A model generated the notes under the pieces. It saw only the letters and a list, made by a program, of their open reading frames with translations. It was not told the DNA's origin and ran no database searches. Shown here one piece after another: positions 1 through 8,319 of a DNA stretch of 64,000 nt (the stretch's first letter is position 1; each line of letters starts with the position of its first letter). The stretch comes from Ferrimonas aestuarii (lineage in GTDB: Bacteria > Pseudomonadota > Gammaproteobacteria > Enterobacterales > Shewanellaceae). The stretch lies in NCBI RefSeq assembly GCF_005116665.1, contig NZ_SWCJ01000022.1:1-64000 (forward strand), written 5' to 3'. Both the position numbers and the translations under genes were made by a program.

Positions 1-110
1 GTAATATACGCAGTAACGTCGCTTGCGACGGTCATCGGACTAAGCGAAGCGCCGTGAGATTACCGGGTTAAGATACCTAGAAACTGAATTTTCTGTAAAT
101 GCGAGACATA

Positions 111-140
111 AAAAAAGCGCCAACCTTTCGGTTAGCGCTT
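111..140 (-). terminator. Rho-independent terminator of the first tRNA-Phe gene
   Basis: On the minus strand a GC-rich stem (AAGCGC-x-AACC paired with GGTT-x-GCGCTT, GAAA-type loop) is followed by a run of seven T. It lies about 10 bases beyond the CCA end of the tRNA at 151-226. Confidence 0.85.
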
Positions 141-150
141 CTCTTAAAAA

Positions 151-226
151 TGGTGCCTCGACCCGGAATCGAACCAGGGACACGGGGATTTTCAATCCCC
201 TGCTCTACCAACTGAGCTATCGAGGC
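151..226 (-). tRNA. tRNA-Phe (GAA)
   Basis: The reverse complement is a 76-nt cloverleaf beginning GCCTCGATAGCTCAG and ending in an encoded CCA. The anticodon loop TTGAAAA gives anticodon GAA, hence phenylalanine. The T-loop GGTTCGATTCC is canonical and the acceptor stem pairs GCCTCGA with TCGAGGC. It is identical to the tRNA at 1263-1338. Confidence 0.97.
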
Positions 227-236
227 GACGGCGTGT

Positions 237-265
237 ATTAAACGGATTTCACCTTAATGAGTCAA
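237..265 (-). promoter_or_regulatory. sigma-70 promoter of the first tRNA-Phe gene
   Basis: Reading the minus strand, a -35 element TTGACT (260-265) and a -10 element TTTAAT (237-242) are separated by exactly 17 bases. The -10 lies 10 bases before the mature tRNA 5' end. The same two hexamers with the same spacing recur before the second tRNA-Phe copy. Confidence 0.8.
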
Positions 266-426
266 TGGTTTTTTTTGATATTTTTACCGTCTGGAGCAAT
301 TTTGAGCGCCCTGAAGCCTAAAACAACAATAAACGGAGAGGTGATTGGCGCAGAAACGGTTAATTCTGGATTCTGATTGGAAGGGAAGGGTACCCTTTAG
401 AGAGTGAAGTTTTGGATGAGGCCGAC

Positions 427-915
427 ATGGTAGAGAATCAACTAGCCGCTTTTGGTATCGAGTTTCAGGCGTTCGAACACCCGCCACTATTTACCTGTGA
501 AGATGCCGATAAGCTTAACTTGCATCGACCTGGACAGCGTCTGAAAAACCTGTTTTTAAGAGATAACGCCGGCAAACGTCATTTTCTGCTAATTACCTCG
601 GCCTACAAGGCGGTAGACCTGAAGTTGCTCTCTAAGCAATTAAAAATGAGTCGTTTAGGGTTCGCGTCTTCTGAGCGGTTGCAAAAATACCTTGGTATTC
701 AACCTGGCTCAGTCTCTCTGTTGGCTTTGCTTAATGATCATCGTCAACAAGTTGAGTTGTGGATTGATAGTGATCTTTGGAATGGGGAAGCGTTTCAATG
801 TCACCCGTTGGTAAACACTCGGACTTTGGTGTTGGAGCAGGCGGACGTTGAGAAATTTGCCCAATATACCGGCCATGGTTATCAACTGGTTGATGTTCCA
901 AGTATCGAAGAGTAA
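427..915 (+). CDS. YbaK/ProX-type aminoacyl-tRNA deacylase (PrdX-like)
   Basis: The 162-residue protein has the YbaK/aminoacyl-tRNA-synthetase-associated fold of free-standing editing proteins. The stretch KNLFLRDNAGKRHFLL (about 45-60) is characteristic of the PrdX/ProXp branch, which hydrolyses alanine mischarged on tRNA-Pro; the substrate here is inferred from family resemblance. A TTG lies further upstream at 412, but GAGG at 418-421 sits five bases before the ATG at 427, which I chose. The gene is single, between the two tRNA-Phe genes and divergent from the first. The cytoplasmic location follows from the lack of a signal peptide. Confidence 0.85.
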   Translation: MVENQLAAFGIEFQAFEHPPLFTCEDADKLNLHRPGQRLKNLFLRDNAGKRHFLLITSAYKAVDLKLLSKQLKMSRLGFASSERLQKYLGIQPGSVSLLALLNDHRQQVELWIDSDLWNGEAFQCHPLVNTRTLVLEQADVEKFAQYTGHGYQLVDVPSIEE

Positions 916-931
916 GGCCGTATTAGAGCCA

Positions 932-1231
932 CTGGGCTCTGACGTGCGTCAGAGAGGCATTTGCTGGGGCGGTAGTTGATGGTGGATTCGCTGTCACTTG
1001 CATGCTCTGATGTCGTTTTGCCGGCGAGCGCCGGTAGTTGGTGGCTTTTGATTAAATCCTGCGTCCTAAATGAAAATGACGCTGGGCTCTGACGTGCGTC
1101 AGAGAGGCATTTGCTGGGGTAGTAGGTGATGGTGGATTCGCTGTCACTTGCATGCTTTGATGTCGCTTTGCCGGCGAACGCCGGTAGCCAGTGGCTTTTG
1201 ATTGAATCCAACGCCCTAAAACGAAAAAAGC
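932..1231. repeat. 150-bp tandem duplication (two copies) with internal palindromes
   Basis: Positions 932-1081 and 1082-1231 are two direct copies with a period of exactly 150 bases, differing mainly in scattered substitutions and in the last 20 bases. Each copy begins with a near-perfect palindrome CTCTGACG-TG-CGTCAGAG and carries a second palindrome CCGGCG-NN-CGCCGG about 90 bases further on. The block fills most of the 347-base gap (916-1262) between the deacylase gene and the second tRNA-Phe. No convincing coding frame is seen in it. Confidence 0.9.
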
Positions 1232-1254
1232 ACTTATCCGAAGATAAGTGCTTT
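1224..1254 (-). terminator. Rho-independent terminator of the second tRNA-Phe gene
   Basis: On the minus strand a 12-bp perfect stem AAAGCACTTATC / GATAAGTGCTTT with a TTCG tetraloop runs into a T tract. It lies just beyond the CCA end of the tRNA at 1263-1338 and differs in sequence from the terminator of the first copy. Confidence 0.88.
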
Positions 1255-1262
1255 CTCTTATA

Positions 1263-1338
1263 TGGTGCCTCGACCCGGAATCGAACCAGGGACACGGGGA
1301 TTTTCAATCCCCTGCTCTACCAACTGAGCTATCGAGGC
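1263..1338 (-). tRNA. tRNA-Phe (GAA), second copy
   Basis: Identical over 76 nt to the tRNA at 151-226: anticodon GAA, encoded CCA and canonical T-arm. It has its own promoter and terminator, so it is an independent transcription unit. Confidence 0.97.
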
Positions 1339-1348
1339 GACGGACGAC

Positions 1349-1377
1349 ATTAAACGCTTTTCTTAAGATACAGTCAA
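1349..1377 (-). promoter_or_regulatory. sigma-70 promoter of the second tRNA-Phe gene
   Basis: On the minus strand TTGACT (1372-1377) and TTTAAT (1349-1354) are 17 bases apart. Hexamers and spacing equal those before the first copy, while the spacer sequences differ. This points to an old duplication with selection on the promoter. Confidence 0.8.
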
Positions 1378-1590
1378 ACAGTTTTGAACCAAGCTTGTTT
1401 GTTTGCTCGAATATTGGGCAAGTAGTCGGGAGCGGTTTCATATCAGTGCGTTGACTCTCAATGTTGGTAATTGGCCGCGTTAAAGCTAAAAGTAATGCGA
1501 AAGTCATCACAGGATGGGATATGCAGCAAAGGCATAATGGGCGTTGAGCTGAGCTAAATACACCGACCGTCAAATCGTTGGGAAAACGCA

Positions 1591-2865
1591 GTGACTATAT
1601 TAAATATAAATAAAGACTTAAGCCTAGATATTCAGAATCTATGCCTAAGAGATAGTCGAGATGAGACTTTAACCAGTCTTACGTTTGCTGAGACGGCAGT
1701 GTTGAAGTGCTTGCTTGAGCATCGCAATGATATCTGCACCAAAGAACAACTTTTAGAGCAGGGCTGGCCTGAACGGGTCGTAGCCCCATCGTCATTGATT
1801 CAGTGCATCAGTACACTGAGAAAGAAGCTTGAGGCCTACCCTGAGATTGCACTGAAAACCGTTGCTCGTCGGGGTTACCAAGTCGTTGTTATGAAAGATG
1901 AAGATGAGGAGGTTGCTATTGAACAGGCTGCCTCTGACTCGGATAAACGGCTGAAAAATAGAAAGTGGGTTGCTTTAGTGGCGTTGGTGGTTGCTGTTGG
2001 TTGTGTCAGTTGGGGCATCGCATGGTTGTTTAAGGGAAACCCGACTAGCGCTTGGCACTGGACCGACTCCAAAGAGATTCATGTTGGTGATTCTCAGGGC
2101 AAAACTGAGCTACTGACCACCACCAAGCACGCCATTGCTGACATGAGCCGCTGGCAGCGTCATTTTGAGTCTAAATTGGAACGCAATATGTTGCCGCCGT
2201 TTCGTGCTTTTGCGGTTACCGATGGCTTGAATGACTCCATTGCATTGTGCCCCCATTATGAAGATGGCCAATGCCCAGGGCACGACATCATTAACCTGAA
2301 CTTTCCAGTTACTGAACGGGTAAACATGGATCTGCCTTCCTTTTTTGAGCTGGCGAAGATCATGGAGCGTCGCATCCGTTACAACCGCATCGAGTTGCCT
2401 AAAACCGGTTATCATCAAGGGGAACTCACCGAGTCGATGTACAGCGCTGACATCTACTTTCCCCGCAATGAACAACTGTTGGTCCGTGTGGATCACAACA
2501 TCTCAATGGTGTATCGAGATGAGTCCAAGGGGATGTTTTTTGCTTCGTTTTGCGTGACCGACCAAGACTGTAAAACGTCCCCAATAAAGTATGAGTTTGA
2601 AGGCGATTTCGAACGAGTTCAGACCGAGATAGATGGCCATCCAGTGGATCTGTTTAAAGTTACCACCAATCAGCGGGTGCTCCACAAGCCAGAGCTGGTT
2701 ACTGAAGCGGCGCTGCCGTTTTACAGAGAGCTGCGCCGAAACAGCTTATCGAATGAACCGCTGTACTTCTGCCGCTTCTATCGCGACGATAACTCTTCTG
2801 CCTGGGTCATTCCTTTCTATGGCCAAACGGTGGCTTGGATGAAGCAGTCCACTATGCAGATGTAA
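1591..2865 (+). CDS. membrane-anchored ToxR/CadC-like winged-helix regulator
   Basis: The 424-residue protein has an N-terminal OmpR-type winged helix (about 1-100), with the family hallmarks LTFAETAVLKCLLEH, an SSLIQCISTLRKKL recognition helix and VARRGYQVV at the wing. A charged linker and one membrane segment (about 126-147) follow, then a periplasmic domain of about 275 residues that I do not recognise; it contains several cysteines. This is the architecture of one-component regulators that sense a periplasmic signal and bind DNA at the membrane. The GTG at 1591 is the annotated start, with a weak GGGA upstream. The gene converges on the sir haem-lyase arm and shares its terminator; a role in sir control is possible but not shown. 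Confidence 0.82.
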   Translation: MTILNINKDLSLDIQNLCLRDSRDETLTSLTFAETAVLKCLLEHRNDICTKEQLLEQGWPERVVAPSSLIQCISTLRKKLEAYPEIALKTVARRGYQVVVMKDEDEEVAIEQAASDSDKRLKNRKWVALVALVVAVGCVSWGIAWLFKGNPTSAWHWTDSKEIHVGDSQGKTELLTTTKHAIADMSRWQRHFESKLERNMLPPFRAFAVTDGLNDSIALCPHYEDGQCPGHDIINLNFPVTERVNMDLPSFFELAKIMERRIRYNRIELPKTGYHQGELTESMYSADIYFPRNEQLLVRVDHNISMVYRDESKGMFFASFCVTDQDCKTSPIKYEFEGDFERVQTEIDGHPVDLFKVTTNQRVLHKPELVTEAALPFYRELRRNSLSNEPLYFCRFYRDDNSSAWVIPFYGQTVAWMKQSTMQM

Positions 2866-2885
2866 ATGCCCTCTTTTACCTAGAT

Positions 2886-2923
2886 AAAAAAACGGCGCCC
2901 CTTTCCAAGGGCGCCGTTTTTTT
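2886..2923. terminator. bidirectional terminator between the ToxR-like gene and the sir haem-lyase arm
   Basis: A stem of A-run plus CGGCGCCC paired with GGGCGCCG plus T-run, with an 8-base loop, is flanked by A and T tracts and so can stop transcription from both sides. Confidence 0.9.
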
Positions 2924-2936
2924 GCTGAGCCGGTGA

Positions 2937-3524
2937 TTATTCAGTCTCGGTGTACTTATCGATGAGTTTATCCATATAGGGATTTACATCGGGGTCGGAC
3001 CAATCCAGATAGCCGCGAGCAAAGCCGATAATGTTGCCTTTTGCATCGAGGAAATAGGTTGCTGGCACCACATTGGTTGGCATAACGCCGTTCATGCTCT
3101 GTTCTTTATCGAATAGGCTGTAAGTGTGGTCTAGGTTGTATTTGGCCAACAGTTCGTAGACCTTCTCTGGCGAATCTTCATCTACAGAAACCGGCACAAT
3201 TTTAAGAGGCTCGTCTTTGAAGTGTTCCTGCATCTTTTCTAGGGAAGGCAGCTCTTTTAGGCAGGGCCCACACCAACTGGCCCAGATGTTGATCATGGTG
3301 AGGTTGCCGCGGTAATCGTTCATCGATTTGGGGTTGCCATTTCGATCTTCGAAAATCAGCTCTGGCGGCGTTCGAGCGTTGGTGAACTCAACGAATTTAC
3401 GCATGATCATCGGTTTTTCAATCTGTTCACCGGTGTTGTAGGCCTTGGGCAGGTTGGAGGCGCTGCACAACATGCTGGGCAACAACATGAGTGCGAACGC
3501 GGAGAGTTGAGTTTTCAGTTTCAT
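2937..3524 (-). CDS. TlpA/DsbE-like periplasmic thiol-disulfide oxidoreductase of the sir locus
   Basis: The 195-residue protein has an N-terminal signal peptide or anchor (MKLKTQLSAFALMLLPSMLC) and a thioredoxin fold with the redox motif WASWCGPC (Cys85, Cys88). The cis-proline loop is seen as VVPATYF. DsbE/TlpA proteins reduce apocytochrome haem-binding cysteines before haem attachment. It is the last gene of a three-gene minus-strand unit behind the CcmH-like and CcmF-like genes, so it is probably the dedicated reductant for SirA maturation. The ATG at 3524 gives a clean signal peptide; an upstream extension of the frame overlaps the CcmH-like gene and was discarded. Confidence 0.88.
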   Translation of the reverse strand: MKLKTQLSAFALMLLPSMLCSASNLPKAYNTGEQIEKPMIMRKFVEFTNARTPPELIFEDRNGNPKSMNDYRGNLTMINIWASWCGPCLKELPSLEKMQEHFKDEPLKIVPVSVDEDSPEKVYELLAKYNLDHTYSLFDKEQSMNGVMPTNVVPATYFLDAKGNIIGFARGYLDWSDPDVNPYMDKLIDKYTETE

Positions 3525-3543
3525 AGTCGATGCTCTCGGTTGA

Positions 3544-3924
3544 TCATTCAGAGCGGCGGCGGTTGAACCACAGCCCCACAAATAGCAGGAAGATAAGGAC
3601 AACGGGGGTAAGCCAGAGTATTGCTGTACCGGCGTTGAGCCCTGGTTGGTAGCGGATCTGCTCGCCATAACGCTCCACCAGATACGCCTCAATCTGCTGA
3701 TGAGATTTGCCTTCGGTCAGCTGCTGTGCAATCAGAGCTTTTAGCTCAAAGGCGATGGCCGCTTCCGATTCCAATAGGGTTTGATTGGTGCTGGATGGGC
3801 AGCGCAGAGTCGCTGCAATCTGCTCCATCTGTTGATTGACGGTTAAGGTCGTACCCGCATTGGCAGCGGGTGCCGATGCCACTAAAACGAACAGGCAGCA
3901 GAAAATAGTGAGCCAAGATCTCAT
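3544..3924 (-). CDS. CcmH/NrfF-like haem-lyase subunit with one motif cysteine missing
   Basis: The 126-residue protein has a signal peptide (about 1-23), a CcmH/NrfF helical domain and a C-terminal membrane anchor (about 100-118) ending in NRRRSE. The family motif is LRCxxCQNQ; here it reads LRCPSSTNQ, so Cys42 is kept and the second cysteine is Ser45. The DNA is unambiguous (tgc cca tcc agc). CcmH/NrfF normally handles apocytochrome thiols with a CXXC pair, so this subunit cannot form the usual internal disulfide. Its start codon overlaps the stop of the CcmF-like gene (TAATG), which implies translational coupling. It probably works only with the CcmF-like and TlpA-like partners. Confidence 0.87.
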   Translation of the reverse strand: MRSWLTIFCCLFVLVASAPAANAGTTLTVNQQMEQIAATLRCPSSTNQTLLESEAAIAFELKALIAQQLTEGKSHQQIEAYLVERYGEQIRYQPGLNAGTAILWLTPVVLIFLLFVGLWFNRRRSE

Positions 3925-5807
3925 TATTTGCTCTCCTTAGATTGACGAAACAGACTCAAAAAGCCGAATAGGGCGGCCAGTACGCCTCCAATCCACAGCA
4001 GTTTGACCCAAGGCTTGTAGCTGATGCGAATCAGGTAATCTTGCTGTTCCAACTTAGGCCCCATGGAGAGGTAGAAATCAGACACCAGCGAGTGGTGAAC
4101 GTCGGCAACGGTCATCTCGGCCATGTCATCTAAGTAGGTACGACGCTCTGGAAACAGCAGGTTGAGTTGGTTACCGTCGGCGTCCTCAATGCGAATTTGC
4201 GCTTGCTGGCTATGGTATGAATTTAATGACAGCTGGTTAGTTTGCTCATAGATGGCGGTGTAACCGGCCAGCTCTCGACCCTTGCCTGGACCCATCTTCA
4301 CCATGGCCGACTGCTCGAAATGGCTGAGTACGGTGGCACCAAGAATAAAGATGGCCAAAGAACCGTGGGCGGCGATGGCAAGCCAAGGTTTTTGCTGCTT
4401 CGCAATTGAGGTGCTAGCAAGCGTCAAACAGCCGCTGAGCCACACAAAGGAAAACACCCCCTGAAATAGCCATTCCGGTCTGTCTGTCGGTTGCCAGAAG
4501 CACGCCAGAGTCGCGGAAAATAGCGCCAGAGCCAGAATGGCAATTCCGGCCACCGAGCGCTGCTGAGTTTTGCTCAGGCTGACCCAACCTAGAATCAACA
4601 CGCAAACCGTGACGATGGGAATGAAGATGGTATTAAAGTAGGGCGCACCCACAGAGATGGAACCCAGCCCTAAGCCTTTAAAGATGAATGGGTAGCAGGT
4701 GCCAAGCATCACCGAAAATGCCGCGATGGTCAGCAGTGCTACGGAAATCATGACCAAATACCCTCGGCTCAATAGAGGTAAGGGTATGGCTTTGGGTAAC
4801 TGTGGTGTGCGCCACGCCAGCAGGCCGAGGGCGGGCATTAGTGTGGCAACCAATAGTAGCAAGATGCCAACGCCTTTATCTGGCGCTGCGGCAAAGGCAT
4901 GCACAGATTGAATGATGCCAGAGCGAACCATAAAGGTGCCGACCAAGCTGACACTCAACCCTGCGAGTGCCAGCATGATGCTAGTCAGCGTCAGTGCCCC
5001 TTTACTTTGATTTAGCTGTAAGCTGTGCATTAAGGCGGTGGAGATAAGCCAAGGAATAAAGGAGGCGTTCTCTACCGGATCCCAGAACCACCAACCGCCC
5101 CAGCCAAGTTCGTTGTATGCCCACCATGCTCCAAATAGGTTGCCCAGCGTTAGGCTCACCCAAGCCAACAGGTTCCAATGGCGGAACCATTGCCAATGGA
5201 TGCTGCGAGTTGGATTGATCAGAACCGTCAGTGCACCGCAAAACAGCACACTTAGGCCCACATAGCCGAAGAAGATAAGGGGAGGGTGTAGAATCAACCC
5301 AATGCTTTGCAGCATTGGGTTAAGGTCTCGGCCCTCAATGGGCACCTCTGGCAGTAAACGGTCGAATGGATTGGAGGTCAGCAGAATAAACAGCAGAAAG
5401 CCAAAGCTCAGTAGCGCCATTAGGCCTCGAGTCTGGCTGAGAAATTGGGTTGATTTACCTCGAGCGCCGATGCTGGCGGTGGCCAGTAGTAGGCCGCTAC
5501 TCCAAAATAGAATAGAGCCTTGGTGTCCCCCCCAAAGGGCCGCGACTTTGAAATACCAAGCGAGGCTAGTATTTGAGTTATGGGCAACATAAGCAACTGA
5601 AAAGTCGTTATTCAGGAAGCTAATTAACAGGGCTGCAATGGACACGAGTGCTAAGGATAACGATAGCCGAGTTAACTGTTTTGATAAGTAAAAGCCATAA
5701 CCATTTCGGTCTGGTATTAATAAGCTGATCGCGGAAAACAGAGATATTACCGTACAGAGTATTAATGAGTAGTGGCCGATTTCAGGAATCACTGTAGGCC
5801 TCGTCAT
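3924..5807 (-). CDS. CcmF/NrfE-like cytochrome c haem lyase, dedicated to the sir locus
   Basis: This 627-residue polytopic membrane protein starts near the family N-terminus (VIPEIGHYSLIL). It has the conserved WGGHQGS loop (92-98) and the tryptophan-rich WWD haem-handling segment (about 229-249, with WGGWWFWDP). A large periplasmic loop precedes the last membrane helix. CcmF/NrfE proteins receive haem from CcmE and ligate it to apocytochrome cysteines. As first gene of the minus-strand arm, divergent from sirA, it is the likely lyase for the unusual CX15CH haem of SirA. NrfE-type lyases can also serve a CXXCK haem, but no NrfA is in the window. Confidence 0.92.
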   Translation of the reverse strand: MTRPTVIPEIGHYSLILCTVISLFSAISLLIPDRNGYGFYLSKQLTRLSLSLALVSIAALLISFLNNDFSVAYVAHNSNTSLAWYFKVAALWGGHQGSILFWSSGLLLATASIGARGKSTQFLSQTRGLMALLSFGFLLFILLTSNPFDRLLPEVPIEGRDLNPMLQSIGLILHPPLIFFGYVGLSVLFCGALTVLINPTRSIHWQWFRHWNLLAWVSLTLGNLFGAWWAYNELGWGGWWFWDPVENASFIPWLISTALMHSLQLNQSKGALTLTSIMLALAGLSVSLVGTFMVRSGIIQSVHAFAAAPDKGVGILLLLVATLMPALGLLAWRTPQLPKAIPLPLLSRGYLVMISVALLTIAAFSVMLGTCYPFIFKGLGLGSISVGAPYFNTIFIPIVTVCVLILGWVSLSKTQQRSVAGIAILALALFSATLACFWQPTDRPEWLFQGVFSFVWLSGCLTLASTSIAKQQKPWLAIAAHGSLAIFILGATVLSHFEQSAMVKMGPGKGRELAGYTAIYEQTNQLSLNSYHSQQAQIRIEDADGNQLNLLFPERRTYLDDMAEMTVADVHHSLVSDFYLSMGPKLEQQDYLIRISYKPWVKLLWIGGVLAALFGFLSLFRQSKESK

Positions 5808-6288
5808 AGATAAATCTTAATTTTGTAGACCGCATTTTATCACCTGGATATCCCAGACATCCTAGAAGAATAATTAAAGTGTGAAGCGGGTTTGCAAATG
5901 GACTCTTATGTTTTGAAATTGTTATTCATTACATTTTTCACATGATTTGTTGATTCGGATCTTATTTACTTAATTTCAAGTAACCTTATCCATATTTTTG
6001 TTGTTTTTATCTTTTTTTATTTCAGTTTTAGCTCTGATTAATCATCATTGTTTCAGCTCATTGTTTGGTTAAGGTGTTGTATTTAAAGGGTAATAGTTGA
6101 AATGGTTGTTGTGAACCCCTCAAAGGCTAAAACCGCACGGCTTGTGTGCTCTATCTCCGGTTTTTTAATGGGTTTGGCGATTACATTGCAGCTGTTTCTT
6201 GGATTTGCTGACTTGAAATTGGCAGCGGGAACTCGGCAAAAGAGAGCCGCGCCAAGCAAGAAACAAAAACCTTTTGTAGGAGATAATG
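5808..6288. promoter_or_regulatory. divergent sir promoter region with an FNR-like box
   Basis: The 481-base AT-rich gap separates the haem-lyase arm from sirA. At 5950-5963 TTGAT-TCGG-ATCTT matches the FNR/EtrA consensus TTGATNNNNATCAA at 8 of 10 fixed positions. The transcript leader before sirA appears long; it includes a possible hairpin with a T6 run around 6128-6167 and a short overlapping frame with one hydrophobic stretch (from 6102) that I do not call a gene. The sirA ribosome-binding site TAGGAG is at 6277-6282. Confidence 0.5.
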
Positions 6289-8310
6289 ATGAAAGGCTGG
6301 AAATTAAAAGCGTCAATCGGTGCTTTATTCTGCTTCGGCATGGCAGGTCAATCTGTCGCTGGCGAAGCAGCGAAAAGCAGCGACGGCTATAAAATGTCGC
6401 CTCAATCGCAAATGATCTTTGCGAACCCTGATGGTGATCTGGAAGATAAAGGTGTTCGTACCCTTCACGACTATATTATTCAGGAAAAAGAGCTGTGGGA
6501 TTTCTTGTTTGAAAACCACCCAATCTTTAAAACTTATATTCCTGAAGGCCGTATCGTTGGTAAACCACACATCTCTGACCGTGGTGAAGAGTACCTGCAC
6601 ACTGGTAACTCCGAAGACTATTCAGAGAAGATTGGTAAGCCGATGGCGGTTCAGTATCGCCTAGGTGCGAAGTCGACTCTGGAGTTCCCAAACAAGTTTG
6701 TTGGTCCAGAGCGCTGCGGCGAATGTCACGCGCTGCAATATGAGCGTTGGAAGCGTTCTCGCCACGCCAAAGTGGTTCGTTTCCCTGATGAGATGGAAGA
6801 AGTTGATGGCGATCTGAAGAAGCCGGCATTCGGCGGCACCAACGGCCTGCTGCCTGAAGGTATTACCGCGGACTCCATCTACGCCATGATCGGTACCCCT
6901 CGTACCAAGTATGGCTTCCTAGATGCTTGGCTGGTTCGTGGTTCCTACACCGTTCGTGACGGTCTGCTGAGTGAAGGTACTGGTACGGTTCACGCCGGTA
7001 GTAACCAGTTCTCCATGAACTGGACCACCTTCCTAACTCCAGAGAAAGCCCGCGAAATCGCGGAAGTGATTCCAACTTTCCCAACCAAGATGGAAGACTT
7101 CGGCGATTCTGGCTCCAACACCTGGGGTGTGAACTCCTACGGTGCTAAGCAGGATAAAGAGTTCCTGTTCCAGCCTGGCTCTTCCTACTGTGAAGTGTGC
7201 CACACCTACAAGTTCGACTTTAAGACCAAAGATGAGTTCTTCGCTGCTCTGGGTAACCCAGAAGAGCTGCGCAAGCACACCATCTCTAAAGGTATCTCCT
7301 GTGAAGAGTGTCACGGCGCCGGTGGCCACCTAGACGGTGGTGTTGGCGGCGGCATGCCTTCGAACTGTGAACGCTGTCACCAGCGCTTCAACTATGTCGC
7401 TGAGATGGGCGAAGCCCTGAATGCGAAGCCTGAAGATGCGTTGACCGTTAAGTTCAAGGGTGCATGCCCATCCTGTGGTACCGAAGGTTCTCAGATGTTC
7501 AACACTGCTCACTATGACAAGGGCATGCGTTGTACTACCTGTCACGATCCACACGAAGTTACCGATGGCAGCTACCTGACCAGCGTCACTAAGACCAAGC
7601 TGAAGCAGACCTGTCAGGACTGTCACGAGCCTCAGGCTGAGTTCCATAAGAGCTCTAAGCCTCACGCAGAGAACGATTGTACGTCCTGTCACATGCCTAA
7701 CATGGGCAGCTGTGAGAAGTTCACTGCAATCCAGTTCCCTGATCAAGCGGGCTTCGACAACGTACGTGCGTCCCACATCTGGAACATCAAAGTTGACCCA
7801 ACTCAGAAGACGTTGAATCCGCCAGAAGGTAAGCCTCGCACCAGCGATGTTAAGGGTTGGACTGTTGCTCAAGATGAGAACGGCTACAGCTACCTCGACT
7901 TGATGTGGTCCTGTGCTCGTACCTCCTCTCAGGATCTGACCGTGCTGAACGGCAAAGGCTGTCACAGCCAGTTCCAGTCTGAGTTGGATGAAGGCCTGCA
8001 CTTCGAAGACCAGCAAGAGATCTACGGTGAAGTGGTTGAATGGCAGAACCCTGTTAAAGAGACCCACGCCAAGGTGGTTAAGCAGATCGCCCGCATCGAC
8101 GAGCTGATGACTGTGACTCGTCTGAATGTCTCCGACAAGGCTGATGTTCTGATGATGGTTGATAAGGCTCGCGACGCCGTTGCCAAGATCGAGAAAGACG
8201 GTTCTTGGGGTGTTCACGGTCCGGCACTGTCTCAGCGCCTGATGAACGACGCTTGGATCTACGTCCAGAAAGCTCAGTCCATCATGGACGAAGCTGGCTA
8301 CGACCAGTAA
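6289..8310 (+). CDS. sirA: octaheme cytochrome c dissimilatory sulfite reductase (SirA/MccA)
   Basis: This 673-residue periplasmic protein has a Sec signal peptide (about 1-25). It carries seven CX2CH haem motifs with first cysteines at about 143, 301, 338, 360, 415, 442 and 464, and an eighth motif Cys542-X15-Cys558-His559, the signature of MccA/SirA. Members reduce sulfite to sulfide with six electrons at a haem-copper site. Non-haem cysteines CPSCG (393, 396) and GSCEK (475) lie where copper ligands would be expected; that assignment is inference. ATGs at 6286 and 6289 are in frame; I chose 6289 because TAGGAG lies six bases before it. It heads the plus-strand sir operon. Confidence 0.96.
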   Translation: MKGWKLKASIGALFCFGMAGQSVAGEAAKSSDGYKMSPQSQMIFANPDGDLEDKGVRTLHDYIIQEKELWDFLFENHPIFKTYIPEGRIVGKPHISDRGEEYLHTGNSEDYSEKIGKPMAVQYRLGAKSTLEFPNKFVGPERCGECHALQYERWKRSRHAKVVRFPDEMEEVDGDLKKPAFGGTNGLLPEGITADSIYAMIGTPRTKYGFLDAWLVRGSYTVRDGLLSEGTGTVHAGSNQFSMNWTTFLTPEKAREIAEVIPTFPTKMEDFGDSGSNTWGVNSYGAKQDKEFLFQPGSSYCEVCHTYKFDFKTKDEFFAALGNPEELRKHTISKGISCEECHGAGGHLDGGVGGGMPSNCERCHQRFNYVAEMGEALNAKPEDALTVKFKGACPSCGTEGSQMFNTAHYDKGMRCTTCHDPHEVTDGSYLTSVTKTKLKQTCQDCHEPQAEFHKSSKPHAENDCTSCHMPNMGSCEKFTAIQFPDQAGFDNVRASHIWNIKVDPTQKTLNPPEGKPRTSDVKGWTVAQDENGYSYLDLMWSCARTSSQDLTVLNGKGCHSQFQSELDEGLHFEDQQEIYGEVVEWQNPVKETHAKVVKQIARIDELMTVTRLNVSDKADVLMMVDKARDAVAKIEKDGSWGVHGPALSQRLMNDAWIYVQKAQSIMDEAGYDQ

Positions 8311-8319
8311 GCACTGTTG

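Noticed and set aside
2937..5807. Nrf nitrite-reductase maturation genes
   Set aside because: The proteins resemble NrfE/NrfF, but no NrfA and no CXXCK haem motif is present; the neighbour is SirA with CX15CH.
6102..6392. 96-codon frame overlapping the start of sirA
   Set aside because: It has one hydrophobic stretch but a poor ribosome-binding site and overlaps sirA by about 100 bases; kept only as a possible leader element.
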